5,290 nucleotides of DNA from assembly GCA_959022875.1 (NCBI GenBank), contig CAUFAM010000110.1, positions 1 through 5,290 of the forward strand, given 5' to 3'. Positions 4,900-5,290 of the stretch are shown piece by piece. The position numbers were made by a program, and so were the translations under genes. The stretch comes from an uncultured Oscillospiraceae bacterium (GTDB taxonomy: Bacteria; Bacillota; Clostridia; Oscillospirales; Oscillospiraceae). Position 1 is the first letter of the stretch, and every line of letters starts with the position of its first letter. Below the pieces are notes generated by a model, which was given only the letters and a program-made list of their open reading frames with translations, was not told where the DNA came from and searched no databases.

Positions 4900-4912
4900 G
4901 ATAAAATACAAT
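4884..4912 (+). promoter_or_regulatory. Candidate promoter of the V-type ATPase operon
   Basis: TACAAT (4907-4912, five of six consensus) lies 17 nt after TTGCAT (4884-4889, only three of six). Transcription would start near 4919, giving a leader of about 40 nt before the ATG at 4960. The weak -35 suggests possible dependence on an activator. Confidence 0.6.
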
Positions 4913-4926
4913 GAACCATAAGCAAG

Positions 4927-4942
4927 CGCTTTATCGCTTTAT
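4927..4942 (+). repeat. Tandem 8-bp direct repeat in the ATPase operon leader
   Basis: CGCTTTAT occurs twice back to back (4927-4934 and 4935-4942). The first copy overlaps the palindrome AAGCGCTT (4924-4931). It falls within the predicted 5' untranslated leader, just ahead of the ribosome binding site at about 4946-4955. Confidence 0.6.
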
Positions 4943-4959
4943 TCAAAGGTGGTGAGACT

Positions 4960-5274
4960 ATGGCGTTAGAGGCTATTCAGGAAGTGACCCAGGCAGAGGC
5001 TCAGGCGAAGGCCATGTGCGAAGGGGCGGCTGCCCAGTCCAAGCAGAAACTGGCCCAGGCCCAAAAGCAGGCCCGTCAGATTCTGGAGCAGGCCCGGGCC
5101 CAGGCTCAGGCTCAGACCCGGCAGATGATGGCCCAGGCAGAGGACCAGGCCGCTGAGGAGACCCGGCAGGCATTGGCCCAGGCGGAGCTGGACTGTCAGG
5201 CTATGAAGCAGCAGGCCCGTGGGCGGCTGGATCAGGCGGCCCGACTGATCGTAGAAAAGGTTGTGAATCGCTGA
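4960..5274 (+). CDS. V-type ATP synthase/ATPase peripheral stalk subunit (subunit G/H, NtpF/AhaH type)
   Basis: This subunit forms, with subunit E, the coiled-coil peripheral stalk that holds the catalytic head of the rotary A/V-type ATPase against the membrane part. The 104-residue product is typical in length and is almost wholly helix-forming. It starts MALEAIQEVTQAEAQAKAM and ends DQAARLIVEKVVNR, close to the conserved beginning and the IVExVV end of the family. It has no membrane segment. The middle is unusually rich in Ala and Gln (roughly 27 Ala and 22 Gln), where relatives usually carry more Lys and Glu. The start has a near-consensus AAAGGTGGTGA site 4 nt upstream. The stop overlaps the next ATG (TGATG), whose product begins like subunit I, the usual next gene. 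A generic coiled-coil protein or a V-type subunit E are less likely alternatives. Confidence 0.82.
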   Translation: MALEAIQEVTQAEAQAKAMCEGAAAQSKQKLAQAQKQARQILEQARAQAQAQTRQMMAQAEDQAAEETRQALAQAELDCQAMKQQARGRLDQAARLIVEKVVNR

Positions 5275-5290
5275 TGGGTATTGTGAAAAT
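5274..5290 (+). CDS. Start of a downstream gene, probably V-type ATPase subunit I (3'-truncated by the window)
   Basis: An ATG at 5274 overlaps the preceding TGA by one base and reads MGIVK before the window ends. V-type subunit I, the membrane stator protein, commonly starts MAIVKM, and normally follows the G/H subunit. The one-base overlap suggests translational coupling; an AAAAGG at 5255-5260 is a weak, distant ribosome site. Only five full codons are visible, so the identity rests mostly on position. Confidence 0.6.

Larger units (their letters stand above)
4590..4959 (+). other. 370-nt noncoding region between the small membrane protein and the V-type ATPase operon
   Basis: I see no convincing gene here. 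Its first part (to about 4730) holds two hairpins and an isolated perfect TATAAT (4664-4669) that lacks a matching -35 at 16-18 nt. The second part is strongly AT-rich, unlike the GC-rich genes on either side, and contains an inverted repeat at 4763-4782, an 8-bp inverted repeat spanning the promoter, the promoter itself at 4884-4912, and a 5' leader with a tandem 8-bp repeat. Individual elements are listed separately. Confidence 0.7.

Overview
The window looks like chromosomal core sequence from a GC-rich member of the Clostridia, most likely Oscillospiraceae (the Flavonifractor/Oscillibacter kind of gut anaerobe). This rests on low-GC-type regulatory signals (GGAGG/GAGGTGA ribosome sites, TTGACA/TATAAT-like promoters, intrinsic terminators) around GC-rich genes, the LCP-rsfS gene order, and a V-type ATPase operon. 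The genus is inference. I see no mobile element, CRISPR array, tRNA or rRNA.

Layout. (1) 1-783, +: the C-terminal part of a LytR-CpsA-Psr (LCP) cell-wall protein, whose start lies upstream. It ends in a long Pro/Glu- then Gly/Ser/Thr-rich tail with a 7-residue tandem repeat. (2) 885-1238, +: rsfS, the ribosomal silencing factor. (3) 1240-1275: a strong bidirectional terminator shared with the convergent gene. (4) 1274-2170, -: a diacylglycerol/lipid kinase family protein. (5) 2171-2406: a divergent regulatory region with a promoter on each strand and a perfect 16-bp AT-only-core palindrome between them. (6) 2407-4202, +: a tight operon of azlC, azlD (10-nt overlap) and a FabG-like short-chain dehydrogenase (9-nt gap). 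(7) 4338-4589, +: a small single-pass membrane protein with its own good promoter. (8) 4590-4959: a 370-nt noncoding stretch with three hairpins, one a likely terminator, followed by the promoter and leader of the next operon. (9) 4960-5274, +: an Ala/Gln-rich coiled-coil stalk subunit of a V-type ATPase. The first codons of the next gene, probably subunit I, overlap its stop at 5274.

How the genes relate. The LCP protein and rsfS form the end of what is commonly a nadD-yqeK-LCP-rsfS cluster. AzlC and AzlD together make a branched-chain amino acid exporter. The reductase co-transcribed with them may be a lipid-synthesis ketoreductase paralogue or a YmfI-like enzyme acting on modified elongation factor P. 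The right edge opens a membrane-rotary ATPase operon.

The genes are mostly ordinary housekeeping genes. I did not find a convincing new system. The points most worth checking are the 83-residue membrane protein, the inverted repeats at the azlC and V-ATPase promoters, and the repeat tail of the LCP protein. Several apparent gene starts were moved inward because a clear ribosome binding site, and in one case a promoter, lies within the longer reading frame.
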